Of a stretch of 60,524 nucleotides of DNA, positions 23,965 through 32,225 are shown piece by piece. The stretch is from Clostridiaceae bacterium UBA6085. GTDB lineage: Bacteria > Bacillota > Clostridia > Clostridiales > Clostridiaceae. The notes beneath the pieces are model-generated. The model was given only the letters and a program-made list of their open reading frames with translations, did no database searches and had not been told where the DNA came from. The DNA lies in the NCBI GenBank assembly GCA_002428605.1, contig DIXH01000088.1, positions 1 to 60,524 of the forward strand, written 5' to 3'. A program made the translations under genes and the position numbers. Position 1 is the first letter of the stretch. Each line of letters starts with the position of its first letter.

Positions 23965-24690
23965 TCAGGTTGACCTTGTGAGGAACTGGTTCAATGCTGA
24001 CAGGTCAGGGCAACAAAGCATCCTCTTTTGTTTGTTGATGAGGTTCTGTTTCTTCAGATTCGTTATAGCCTTTGTTACAGCTTCTCTCCTTGCTCCGATC
24101 ATTTCTCCGATTTCCTGGTCGGTGATAGTAAGCTTAAGGCAGTGACCATTAGGACAGACTCCAATGCTATTGCATTTGTTCATCGAAGTTGATGGTAGCT
24201 TGCCGCATTCGGAACTGAAGGAATCAAATAGTGTGACAAGAAGCGCGACCATTCGTTCCTCAATATTCATGAAAGACAAATATTCGACCTGAAAAGCGAG
24301 GAGCCTGATTTTGCGTCCAAGAGAGTCAAACATATGATAAATGACATCAGGTTGCTCTTTCATCAAGAGGGTGATTTCGTCATTACCGAAGCACAATACT
24401 GTTGATTGTTTTAGAGCTTGGGCACATGTGAAGCTAGGAAACCTGTCAAAAAAAGCAGTCTCACCAAAAAACGAGCCTGGTTCATGGATTGCGAGAGTCT
24501 TCTCTGTGCCATCATGGCTTGAAACGCTGACACGTATCCTACCATCAGTCAAAAAATACATATATTTACGTTCATCTTCCTGTTGGTAAATAAAGCTTCC
24601 TTCTGGGAAGACGCGAGTGCAATTGGCATATTTGATAAGTTTTTCCTGAACCTTTTTATCTTCTACTACCCAGAGTGATCTATTGAACAT
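23965..24690 (-). CDS. Crp/Fnr family transcriptional regulator with cysteine cluster
   Basis: 241 residues. An N-terminal cyclic-nucleotide-binding-type beta-roll (about 25-130, GSFFGETAFFD), a dimerisation helix, and a C-terminal helix-turn-helix (TDQEIGEMIGARREAVTKAI). The recognition helix reads R-R-E-A-V-T-K, closer to CRP (RExxxR) than to FNR (ExxSR). Between the two lies an unusual cysteine set, SEC-x10-C-x5-C-x4-C, and CC follows the HTH, suggesting Fe-S or thiol redox sensing. Start ATG 24690 follows GGAGG. It sits between buk-ptb and the divergent oxidoreductase operon and is their likely regulator. Confidence 0.9.
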   Translation of the reverse strand: MFNRSLWVVEDKKVQEKLIKYANCTRVFPEGSFIYQQEDERKYMYFLTDGRIRVSVSSHDGTEKTLAIHEPGSFFGETAFFDRFPSFTCAQALKQSTVLCFGNDEITLLMKEQPDVIYHMFDSLGRKIRLLAFQVEYLSFMNIEERMVALLVTLFDSFSSECGKLPSTSMNKCNSIGVCPNGHCLKLTITDQEIGEMIGARREAVTKAITNLKKQNLINKQKRMLCCPDLSALNQFLTRST

Positions 24691-24863
24691 ATTAACCTCC
24701 AATTATGCAAAAATTATCGTCAACTTTTTTTTTGAGGACATTGTAAACGGTTGTACCACATAATATACCATACCAAAGCGATTACTAACAGTTAAGATTA
24801 TGAAACCAAGTCAGGTCAACTGACATTAGATAACTGGTACTAAATATACGAGGAGTGATTCAT

Positions 24864-25427
24864 ATGAAAGAAATTAGAATTCATGGAAGAGGTGGACAAG
24901 GTGCTGTTACAACATCAGAGATTATTGTCTACGCCGCTGTTATGGATGGTAAATTTGGAGCTTGCTTCCCATATTTCGGATTTGAAAAGAAGGGCGGACC
25001 TGTAAGTGCATTTGTGAGAATTGATGAGAGGAAGATCCGAGAAAAAAATCAGGTGTACAATCCAAATTGCATTATGGTTATAGATCCTACGCTTTTAGGC
25101 AGTGTTGATGTATTTATAGGAGCGAAAGAAGACTCAATATTGGTTATAAATGCAAAGTCAATCGACGATATAAAGATACCCCCCAATATAACAAAAGTAG
25201 CATACATTGACGCTAACAAGGCATCAATGGAGATTTTTGGGAAGCTATTGCCGAACACTATCGTCCTGGGAGCATTTGTTAAGGCTACTGACTGGGTAAG
25301 TTTCGATAAGGTCAGTGAAAAGACCAGGGAAGTGTGGGGTCCGAAAAATATTGCAGCTCTTGAATTTGGATATAACAATGTAACTATTGTTGAAATAAAT
25401 GGAGGAAAAGGCGATGACAAAAACTGA
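24864..25427 (+). CDS. 2-oxoacid:ferredoxin oxidoreductase, gamma subunit
   Basis: 187-residue gamma subunit (PorC/VorC type) of the four-subunit oxidoreductase that turns a 2-oxoacid + CoA + oxidised ferredoxin into acyl-CoA + CO2 + reduced ferredoxin. The CoA/domain-closing signature IRIHGRGGQGAVTTSEI is at the N-terminus and FGFEKKGGPVSAFVRI follows. Start ATG 24864 is after AGGAG. Its last bases overlap the delta start by 14 bases. First gene of a gamma-delta-alpha-beta operon continuing into a TRAP transporter. Confidence 0.93.
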   Translation: MKEIRIHGRGGQGAVTTSEIIVYAAVMDGKFGACFPYFGFEKKGGPVSAFVRIDERKIREKNQVYNPNCIMVIDPTLLGSVDVFIGAKEDSILVINAKSIDDIKIPPNITKVAYIDANKASMEIFGKLLPNTIVLGAFVKATDWVSFDKVSEKTREVWGPKNIAALEFGYNNVTIVEINGGKGDDKN

Positions 25428-25674
25428 GTTCATTTGTGCTATAGGCAAAGAATTGAATATCATCAATACTGGTGACTGGAAGGTATATCCACCTGTCATA
25501 CAGCAGGATAAATGTAAAAAGTGTGGGATATGTCTTATGTATTGCCCAACTAAGTCAGTAAAGATAATTGATGGTAAGTTCTTCATAAAACTTGATTACT
25601 GCAAGGGTTGTGGTGTTTGTGTCCACGAATGTCCGGCTAAAGCAATTGAATTTGTAAAAGGAGAGCAATTATGA
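25414..25674 (+). CDS. 2-oxoacid:ferredoxin oxidoreductase, delta (2[4Fe-4S]) subunit
   Basis: 86-residue ferredoxin-type subunit. Two complete [4Fe-4S] motifs are present, CKKCGICLMYCP and CKGCGVCVHECP. It carries electrons from the thiamine site to soluble ferredoxin. Start ATG 25414 is eight bases after GGAGG located in the end of the gamma gene. The stop overlaps the alpha start (ATGA). The N-terminal ~30 residues (GDWKVYPPVIQQDKC) match PorD-type subunits. Confidence 0.94.
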   Translation: MTKTEFICAIGKELNIINTGDWKVYPPVIQQDKCKKCGICLMYCPTKSVKIIDGKFFIKLDYCKGCGVCVHECPAKAIEFVKGEQL

Positions 25675-26858
25675 GCAATATACGCGTTCTAGATGGAAAT
25701 CATGCTGCAGCTATAGGTGCTATTCTCGCAAAACCAGAAATCGTAGCTGCATACCCGATTACACCACAAACCCCATTGGTTCAGCACTTCAGTCAGTATG
25801 TTGCTGATGGTGTAATGGACTCTACTATTATTGAACCCGAATCAGAGCATTCGGCTATGAGTGTATTAACAGGTGCATCATTAGCAGGAGCAAGAACTTT
25901 CACTGCAACATCATCCCAGGGTCTTGCCCTAATGTATGAACCATATTTCAGAGTATCTACAATGAGACTACCTATTGTAATGAATATAGTGAATAGGGAA
26001 ATGATATCTCCACAATCTGTTTGGGGAGGACCGCAGGATTCATTGACAATCAGAGATGCAGGCTGGATACAGATATACGTAGAGGATAATCAGGAAATTT
26101 TAGACATGACTATCCAAGCATTTAAAATAGCCGAGAACAAGGATGTGCTTTTGCCTATAAACATATGTTATGACGGATTCTATCTTTCACATATGACTGA
26201 AGGTGTAGAAGTCCCTATGCAAGAAGAAGTGAACAGCTTCCTTCCGAAGTATATTCCAACACATGTAAAGCTGGATCCATTGACACCTATGGCAGTAGAT
26301 CCACTTACTCCAGGCAACTATCTTCAATATTATCGTGAACTCCATATGCAGGCGATGGATAATGCAAAACGAGTCATAAAGGAAGTGAACGATGAGTTCG
26401 CAGAGAAATTTGGAAGAAACCATTTTGGGCTGGTCGAGCCATACAGAATGGATGATGCTGAATATGTTTTAGTAACACTTGGCTCCTTGACGGGCTCAGC
26501 ACGAGTTGCTGTAGATCTGGCAAGAGAAAAAGGCATTAAAGCTGGATTAATAAAGATCAGAGCGCTGAGACCATTCCCTAAGGATGAGGTCATTGAACTG
26601 CTGCAAGGTAGAAAGGCAATAGGTGTGATTGATAGAAACGTTAGTTTTGGGTGGCATACCGGTATAGTATATCAAGAGATAAAGTCTGCAATAAGCAGTT
26701 TGGAAGCTGTTCCAATGGTACCATTTGTAGGAGGATTGGGAGGAGAAGACCTTACCACTGAGCTGATGGTTGAAGCGCTGGACAAGGTAATGGCAGTTGG
26801 TGAAAGCAATCAAATTGAAAATGCTGCTCACTGGCTAATAAATCAGAAGGGGAGATAA
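25671..26858 (+). CDS. 2-oxoacid:ferredoxin oxidoreductase, alpha subunit
   Basis: 395 residues, PorA/VorA type. It has the LDGNHAAAIGA start, AAYPITPQTPLVQH (substrate-contact YPITP), EPESEHSAMSVLTGASLAGART and ATSSQGL, all diagnostic. Together with the beta subunit it makes the thiamine-diphosphate catalytic dimer. Length and order fit pyruvate- or branched-chain 2-oxoacid enzymes; the substrate cannot be decided from sequence, but co-location with buk-ptb favours a C3-C5 oxoacid. Start ATG 25671 overlaps the delta stop. Confidence 0.94.
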   Translation: MSNIRVLDGNHAAAIGAILAKPEIVAAYPITPQTPLVQHFSQYVADGVMDSTIIEPESEHSAMSVLTGASLAGARTFTATSSQGLALMYEPYFRVSTMRLPIVMNIVNREMISPQSVWGGPQDSLTIRDAGWIQIYVEDNQEILDMTIQAFKIAENKDVLLPINICYDGFYLSHMTEGVEVPMQEEVNSFLPKYIPTHVKLDPLTPMAVDPLTPGNYLQYYRELHMQAMDNAKRVIKEVNDEFAEKFGRNHFGLVEPYRMDDAEYVLVTLGSLTGSARVAVDLAREKGIKAGLIKIRALRPFPKDEVIELLQGRKAIGVIDRNVSFGWHTGIVYQEIKSAISSLEAVPMVPFVGGLGGEDLTTELMVEALDKVMAVGESNQIENAAHWLINQKGR

Positions 26859-26860
26859 TA

Positions 26861-27766
26861 ATGACTATAGCAGAAAAAATATTTTCACTTGATGATATGG
26901 TAGGTCCTGGAATAACCGCATGTCTTGGATGCAATGTTGAGCTTTCTATGAGGACTGCATTGCAGGTTATGGGACCAAACACTATTCTTGCGATACCTCC
27001 AGGCTGCATGGGCGGCGTACAAAGCGTCGGCTGGGCCGACAAGACCGGTATGAAGATACCTGTGTTCTTTCCACTACTTGACAACACCGCATCGATGCTT
27101 ACTGGTATAAAGAAGTATTATGAAAGAATTGGCCGAGATGTCAATGTTGTAGCGTTTGCAGGCGATGGCGCATCTATGGATGCTGGATTTCAGGCACTAT
27201 CTGGAGCAGCTGAAAGAGGCGACAATATAATCTACATCTGCTATGACAATGAAGGATACATGAATACAGGATTCCAGAGAAGCAGTTCAACTTCACTGGG
27301 TTCATGGACAACAACAACACCAGTAGGAACTGAAGGAAAGGGCAAAAAGTCAAACAAGAAGGATATGCCGATGATAATGGCAATGCACGACATTCCTTAT
27401 ATGGCGACTGCTTCACCAGCGTATATGCCAGATCTAATCAGGAAGCTTGAAAAGGCAAAGACAATAAAAAGCGGATTAGTGTATATCCACATCTACAACA
27501 GCTGCGCAACCGGGTGGGGTTATGAATCGGATAGGAGTATAGAAATAGCGAGGAAAGGTGTACAATCGAGATTCATGCCGATTTACGAAGTGGAAAATGG
27601 TAAATTCAAGTTAAATATCGACGTGAAGAATCCGATTCCGCTTAAGGACTACCTCTCATCAATGAAGAAGTATAAGCATGTGTCTGAGGAACAGATAAGT
27701 GAAATTCAAGAATATGTCGATAAAAAGTGGGAAAACCTTAAGATACTGTGTAATTCAATGGGTTGA
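26861..27766 (+). CDS. 2-oxoacid:ferredoxin oxidoreductase, beta (TPP-binding) subunit
   Basis: 301 residues, PorB/VorB type. Cysteines of the [4Fe-4S] site are in CLGCNVEL and PPGCMGG, with another downstream (SCATGW). The thiamine-diphosphate/Mg site is GDGASMDAGFQALSGA with YDNEGYMNTGFQRSS. Start ATG 26861 lies two bases after the alpha stop and follows GGGGAG. It completes the catalytic complex; 76 bases later the TRAP transporter genes begin on the same strand. Confidence 0.94.
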   Translation: MTIAEKIFSLDDMVGPGITACLGCNVELSMRTALQVMGPNTILAIPPGCMGGVQSVGWADKTGMKIPVFFPLLDNTASMLTGIKKYYERIGRDVNVVAFAGDGASMDAGFQALSGAAERGDNIIYICYDNEGYMNTGFQRSSSTSLGSWTTTTPVGTEGKGKKSNKKDMPMIMAMHDIPYMATASPAYMPDLIRKLEKAKTIKSGLVYIHIYNSCATGWGYESDRSIEIARKGVQSRFMPIYEVENGKFKLNIDVKNPIPLKDYLSSMKKYKHVSEEQISEIQEYVDKKWENLKILCNSMG

Positions 27767-27842
27767 ATCTGATAATGCAATAAATTAGTATATGAACAGA
27801 TGATAAAGGAAAAGTAAGATTTCAAATATTGGGGGATATGAG

Positions 27843-28337
27843 ATGAGAACAATCAACAGAATTATTGATACTTGCATGGCTGTTTTATCAGGGATTGCTG
27901 CTCTTGCATTAGGTTTTTTGCTAATCGGAATTTGTTACTCAACTTTTTCAAGATTTCTTTTCAATAAACCTATTACGAGTTTAGTTGAATACTCAACCTA
28001 CAGTCTGATATATATAACTTTTCTTTCTGCACCTCAGATACTAAAGGCAAGAGGACACATTTACATTGATATGATAACAAATATGATGCCCAAGAAGGGT
28101 AATAGTATCATGGGAATTGGAGTGAATCTTGTTGGAGCGATGATATCAGGTATAATTTTCTATTATGGAAGCCTTGTCGTCAAAGACAATTATCTATTCA
28201 AGGTAAAAGTTATGGACTCCATGGGAACACCACAGTTCATTCTTACAATGGTGATACCCATAGGTATGTTCTTCCTAACAATCCAATTTGTTAGGAACTT
28301 ATTAGAAGACTATAAACAGCTGAAGGAAGTTAGATGA
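27843..28337 (+). CDS. TRAP transporter small permease (DctQ)
   Basis: 164-residue inner-membrane protein with four transmembrane helices, the size and pattern of DctQ subunits: an early AALALGFLLIGICYSTFSRF helix, the SLVEYSTYSLIYITFLSAP motif region, then ARGHIYIDM. With DctM it forms the sodium-driven carboxylate import channel. Start ATG 27843 follows GGGGG. The codon use here appears more AT-rich than in neighbouring operons (visual impression only). Confidence 0.9.
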   Translation: MRTINRIIDTCMAVLSGIAALALGFLLIGICYSTFSRFLFNKPITSLVEYSTYSLIYITFLSAPQILKARGHIYIDMITNMMPKKGNSIMGIGVNLVGAMISGIIFYYGSLVVKDNYLFKVKVMDSMGTPQFILTMVIPIGMFFLTIQFVRNLLEDYKQLKEVR

Positions 28338-28365
28338 TTATAAATAATTGATTGGGGTGAATCAC

Positions 28366-29673
28366 GTGGAGTGGTACTTAGTATTGAGTTTAATCTTCCT
28401 GGCATTATTGGTAATAATGTTCACAGGACTACCAATAGCATTTACATTCATGGTTGTATCTACTGTAGTTATGTTTGCAATGCAGGGAGAATTTGGAGTG
28501 CGCCAGCTAGTGTTGGGAATGTATGATCAAGTTGCACAATTCTCTTTAACCCCTATACCATTCTTTATGATAATGGGTGAAGTTTTTTATCAATCAGGTC
28601 TTGTTTCAAGAACACTTGATTCGTTATCCAAGTTTGTTAAAAAGGTCCCTGGAAGGCTGGCTATAATTACACTGCTTGGTGGGGGTGTTTTTGCAGCACT
28701 TTCTGGATCAGTTGTAGCAAATACTGCAATGTTCGGATCGCTTATGTTGCCTGAGATGATGAAACGAGGTTATTCCAAGAAGCTGATTGCAGGTTCAATA
28801 ATGGCTTCAGGTGCTCTAGCGATGGTAATCCCCCCAAGTGCCTTAGCTGTCCTTTTGGGTAGCATAGCTGGAATATCCGTGGGAAAGATTCTTATTGGTG
28901 CAATAATCCCGGGAATATTGTTGATGGTGTTTTACATCCTGTACACGATGGTTGTTTGTACTTTGAAGCCAGAGTATGCTCCATCATTCGATTTTGAAGA
29001 GAGTTCATTGAAAGACAAGCTGCTTGGAGCACTCAAGGACATTGTACCGCTGATATTCATATTCCTGATGGTAATGGGTATAATTTTCACTGGGGTAGGT
29101 ACACCAACTGAAGCAGCAGCTCTGGGTGCGCTGGGCTCATATATCCTAACTATATTTTACAAGAAGTTCTCATGGAAGCTGGTCTATAAGACTCTGGTAG
29201 ATTCATTGAGGGTAACTGCAATGATCCTGATTATAATCGCAGGTTCTGCAGGGTTTAGCCAGATTCTTGCTATGACAGGAGCAAGCAGAGATGCAGTTAT
29301 AGCGATTATGGCTATGTCAAGCTCAAAGACAATAATAATCGTAATAATGCTAGCAATCATTATTGCATTGGGATTCTTTATGGAACAGACTGCAATAATG
29401 ATGATTACCCTCCCAATAATGATGCCAGTAGTGCTAAATTTGCATGTTGATACGATATGGTTTGCTGTACTTTATCTGATTTGCTTGCAGATAGGACAAT
29501 TGACACCTCCAGTAGGATTGGCTTTGTTTACAATGAAGGGAGTATCACCACCAGAGGTCACGATGGGAGATATTTATAGCGGTGCAGTTCCTTTCCTTTA
29601 TATGGATATTCTGGTATTGGTTTTACTGGCTCTAATTCCTCCACTAATTACATGGCTTCCAAATTTGCAGTAA
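28366..29673 (+). CDS. TRAP transporter large permease (DctM)
   Basis: 435-residue protein with about 12 transmembrane segments, the translocating subunit. Diagnostic blocks: FTGLPIAFTFM near the N-terminus, ALSGSVVANTAMFGSLMLPEM, MASGALAMVIPPSALAV, GVGTPTEAAALGALG and a C-terminal LTPPVGLALFTMKGV. Start GTG 28366 follows TTGGGGTG by six bases; ATT/ATG codons further upstream lack a site. The gene is between dctQ and the binding-protein gene, an ordinary TRAP operon. Confidence 0.92.
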   Translation: MEWYLVLSLIFLALLVIMFTGLPIAFTFMVVSTVVMFAMQGEFGVRQLVLGMYDQVAQFSLTPIPFFMIMGEVFYQSGLVSRTLDSLSKFVKKVPGRLAIITLLGGGVFAALSGSVVANTAMFGSLMLPEMMKRGYSKKLIAGSIMASGALAMVIPPSALAVLLGSIAGISVGKILIGAIIPGILLMVFYILYTMVVCTLKPEYAPSFDFEESSLKDKLLGALKDIVPLIFIFLMVMGIIFTGVGTPTEAAALGALGSYILTIFYKKFSWKLVYKTLVDSLRVTAMILIIIAGSAGFSQILAMTGASRDAVIAIMAMSSSKTIIIVIMLAIIIALGFFMEQTAIMMITLPIMMPVVLNLHVDTIWFAVLYLICLQIGQLTPPVGLALFTMKGVSPPEVTMGDIYSGAVPFLYMDILVLVLLALIPPLITWLPNLQ

Positions 29674-29711
29674 CATGATTCAAAAATAGAAAAATATTAG
29701 GGGGATACGAA

Positions 29712-30722
29712 ATGTTATTCAAAAAAAGTCTAATAGCCCTATCAATTATCGCAATGGGTGTTACATTTATAGGCTGTGGAAAAAAGGAAGCACCTGTTCC
29801 AAGTTCAACAACAGTGGAAAAGGAAGTGACTTTGTCTGTTACTTCAGCATGGGCTGAAGGTAATAGTCTCCTATTCAATATGGAGGACTTTGTAAAAAAA
29901 GTAGAAGAGAAATCCAACGGTACAGTAAAAATAGTTTGGGGTGGCGGTCCTGAGACAATTCCAACATATCAGCTAGTTGAGGCCCTTCGTACAGGAGTAA
30001 TAGATATTGCTTGGACATCCCATACATACAATGTATCATACGTTCCTGTGATGGAAGCTATGAAACTTACTGACGCAGAAAAGATGAGAGCAAACGGTGG
30101 GTTTGATTTTGTAAACGAGCTATACAAGAGCAAAATCAAAAGCCATTATATCGGAGCAACTACAAATGGACTTACATATAACCTTTATATGAAGAAGGAA
30201 ATCAAGTCAATCGATGATTTCAAGGGACTCACAATAAGAGCCACTCCTGCATATCAGGCATTTGTTGAATCGTTGGGAGCTGGAGTTGTAAATATGGCTC
30301 CAGGTGAAGCGTATCAGGCACTTGAGAGAAACGTCATTCAGGGGTATGGATGGCCAAGCGTCGGTGTCAAGGATTTCGGATGGCAGGAAGTGTCGGACTA
30401 TATAATACAGCCCGCATTCTACAATGTCGATGTGGCTATAATGATGAGCGACAAGGCATGGAGCAAGCTGAGCGAAAACCAGCAGAAGGCTATCATGGAG
30501 GCCGGAAAGGAAATCGAAGCTGAATCGAACGAATACTATGTTAATGCAATAAAGGAAGAAAACAAGATACTGACTGCGGACGGGATGAAGGAACTTGTCC
30601 TGACTGGAGCAATAGCAGATGACTTCTATAAGAAGGCATACGAGAAGGGTTGGGAGAGCGCGATGAAGGCTGATCCTGAGAATGCAGCCAAACTTCAGAA
30701 TTTTACAGGTTACGGAAAGTAA
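29712..30722 (+). CDS. TRAP transporter substrate-binding lipoprotein (DctP family)
   Basis: 336 residues. It starts with a lipoprotein signal peptide ending in the lipobox TFIGCG (Cys about 22), so it is anchored to the outer face of the membrane. The mature part follows the DctP fold, with WGGGPETIPTYQLVEALRTGVIDI, DDFKGLTIRATPAYQAF and a NVIQGYGWP segment. The Arg that binds the substrate carboxylate in DctP proteins is probably in IRATP. Ligand probably a carboxylate, perhaps the 2-oxoacid or hydroxyacid fed to the adjacent oxidoreductase. A terminator follows. Confidence 0.92.
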   Translation: MLFKKSLIALSIIAMGVTFIGCGKKEAPVPSSTTVEKEVTLSVTSAWAEGNSLLFNMEDFVKKVEEKSNGTVKIVWGGGPETIPTYQLVEALRTGVIDIAWTSHTYNVSYVPVMEAMKLTDAEKMRANGGFDFVNELYKSKIKSHYIGATTNGLTYNLYMKKEIKSIDDFKGLTIRATPAYQAFVESLGAGVVNMAPGEAYQALERNVIQGYGWPSVGVKDFGWQEVSDYIIQPAFYNVDVAIMMSDKAWSKLSENQQKAIMEAGKEIEAESNEYYVNAIKEENKILTADGMKELVLTGAIADDFYKKAYEKGWESAMKADPENAAKLQNFTGYGK

Positions 30723-30763
30723 CATAGGGCCCTAAAATATTATCCATTCGAAAATAGACTGCT

Positions 30764-30796
30764 AAAGCTGGTCCGATTAATCAGACCAGCTTTATT
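30764..30796 (+). terminator. rho-independent terminator of the oxidoreductase-TRAP operon
   Basis: AAAGCTGGTC pairs with GACCAGCTTT around a 10-base loop, followed by a T-rich stretch. Confidence 0.8.
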
Positions 30797-30874
30797 CATT
30801 TCTCAATGAGTCTTAATGTGAAACGTAATTCTCTGGCTTGGATTAACGTTCCGTAACTTTTATATTGTTACCTA

Positions 30875-30905
30875 TTGACTTGGAGTGTACTCCAGGGATT
30901 ATGTT
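30875..30905 (+). promoter_or_regulatory. MerR-type promoter of the flavodoxin-merR operon
   Basis: TTGACT (30875-30880) and TATGTT (30900-30905) are 19 bases apart, the elongated spacer typical of MerR-activated promoters. The spacer holds the dyad TGGAGT-GT-ACTCCA. The same dyad with the same spacing occurs at 33621, before the aldo/keto reductase. About 160 bases of leader separate it from the flavodoxin gene. Confidence 0.75.
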
Positions 30906-31011
30906 AATATTGTACTACTACCAAAATCCTGGTAAACCTCAAATCATACACGATTACAGATTTCTACGAATCTGCGAAGGGTTAACGATAAAATATAATA
31001 TGGAGGAATAG

Positions 31012-31070
31012 ATAAAAGCGGCTGTTCTTCATCACCAAACAGGATTTATTGTGAAACGAAGGGATGATAA
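31012..31070 (+). pseudogene. possible N-terminal scrap of a zinc alcohol dehydrogenase
   Basis: A good ribosome binding site (TGGAGGAATAG at 31001-31011) is followed by ATA instead of ATG and then codons for KAAVLHHQTGF, which look like the first residues of an MDR alcohol dehydrogenase. The frame runs on into the flavodoxin start without other dehydrogenase sequence. Probably a leftover from a deletion; the evidence is short and could be chance. Confidence 0.3.
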
Positions 31071-31072
31071 TC

Positions 31073-31591
31073 ATGGGAAAGACATTGATAGCGTTTTATT
31101 CTAGAAAGGGGCAGAACTACGTCAGCGGATCTATAAGAAATCTGAAGGTTGGAAACACTGAAGTCGCTGCAAACCTTATAAAGGAAATAAGAGGCGGAGA
31201 CCTGTTTGAGATCGGCACGGTAAAAGAGTATCCTGCAGATTACACGGAGACTACCGAGGTAGCTAAGGACGAGCTGAGAAAAAATGCTCGTCCGGAGCTT
31301 ACTGCTAAGATAAATAATATGGATGAATATGATACGATTATCCTGGGCTATCCTAACTGGTGGAGCACGATGCCAATGGCTATGTTCACTTTTCTTGAAT
31401 CCTATGACTTTTCCGGAAAGACAATAGTTCCATACTGTACCCACGAGGGTAGTGGACTGGGACACAGTTTGAAGGATATTGCGAGACTCTGTCCGAAGTC
31501 CAAAGTAACTAAGGGACTGGCAATTCACGGGACAGGAGTAGCAGGTTCAGGAAAAGATATTAGAAAATGGCTGGATGAAGTTATGAGATAA
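31073..31591 (+). CDS. flavodoxin family protein
   Basis: 172-residue FMN-binding protein of the larger flavodoxin/NADPH-dependent FMN reductase-like group. The phosphate loop is degenerate (IAFYSRKGQNYVSG); TIILGYPNWWSTMPMAMFTFLE is the flavin-ring loop and PYCTHEGSGLGHS the second one, both typical of flavodoxin_4 proteins. These act as electron carriers or quinone/nitro reductases in stress responses. Start ATG 31073 is nine bases after GAAGGG. It is followed by the merR gene 53 bases later and preceded by a MerR-type promoter, so it is very probably a target of that regulator. Confidence 0.85.
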   Translation: MGKTLIAFYSRKGQNYVSGSIRNLKVGNTEVAANLIKEIRGGDLFEIGTVKEYPADYTETTEVAKDELRKNARPELTAKINNMDEYDTIILGYPNWWSTMPMAMFTFLESYDFSGKTIVPYCTHEGSGLGHSLKDIARLCPKSKVTKGLAIHGTGVAGSGKDIRKWLDEVMR

Positions 31592-31644
31592 TATCGGGTG
31601 AACATGTCATCATAGCTATACAAAGTATCATAAAGGAGGCTAAA

Positions 31645-32031
31645 ATGAACATTTCAGAAGTAAGCGAAAAATATGGTCTGACACAGGATACTCTGAGGTA
31701 CTATGAAAGGGTTGGGATGATTCCGCATGTCACGCGCACACAGAGCGGCATAAGGGACTATACGGAAGAGGACTGCAGGTGGGTTGAGCTAGCCAAATGC
31801 ATGAGGAGTGCAGGTCTGCCTGTTGAAGTGATGATCGAATACCTGAAGCTGACACAGGAAGGAGACACAACGATACCTGCACGTAGGGAGCTCCTGATGG
31901 AGCAGCGGAAGGTACTGCTTTCGCAGAAGGAAGCAATAGACAACACTCTGGAAAGACTTAACTATAAGATTGAACGATATGACCAGGCGATTGAGACTGG
32001 TGAACTTAAGTGGGATAAACTTGAAGTATAA
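31645..32031 (+). CDS. MerR family transcriptional regulator
   Basis: 128 residues. N-terminal winged helix typical of MerR proteins (VSEKYGLTQDTLRYYERVGMIP, then RDYTEEDCRWVELAKCMRSAGLP) and a coiled-coil dimerisation helix from about 80 on. The C-terminus has no cysteine pair for metal, so it belongs with the AdhR/NmlR-like group that senses aldehydes or electrophiles. Start ATG 31645 follows AAAGGAGG. Two promoters with its expected 19-bp spacing and a GGAGT-N2-ACTCC dyad lie at 30875 and 33621, defining a small regulon with flavodoxin and Fe-S aldo/keto reductase. Confidence 0.92.
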   Translation: MNISEVSEKYGLTQDTLRYYERVGMIPHVTRTQSGIRDYTEEDCRWVELAKCMRSAGLPVEVMIEYLKLTQEGDTTIPARRELLMEQRKVLLSQKEAIDNTLERLNYKIERYDQAIETGELKWDKLEV

Positions 32032-32124
32032 GGAGTGGCGAAAATCGAAGACATCTGTTCTTTGCCTGAATGACATTTGGTGATAGAGCCGCTGAATTAT
32101 GACAGTTGGAATACCATAGTAACC

Positions 32125-32153
32125 AAGGCGATAGATTAAACTATCGCTTTTTT
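32125..32153 (+). terminator. rho-independent terminator
   Basis: GCGATAG / CTATCGC stem with a 6-base loop and six T after it, behind the flavodoxin-merR operon. Confidence 0.8.
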
Positions 32154-32225
32154 ACTGGATTTTAATCTTCGTAGCGTAGGATAGCCTTAGTGGGTTCTAT
32201 TTGCGCGAAGGAAGGGCATACGACA

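Noticed and set aside
24691..24863. FNR/CRP box in the divergent region between the regulator and the oxidoreductase operon
   Set aside because: Only a loose TCAG-GTCAA-CTGA dyad was found; no TTGAT-N4-ATCAA or TGTGA-N6-TCACA match.
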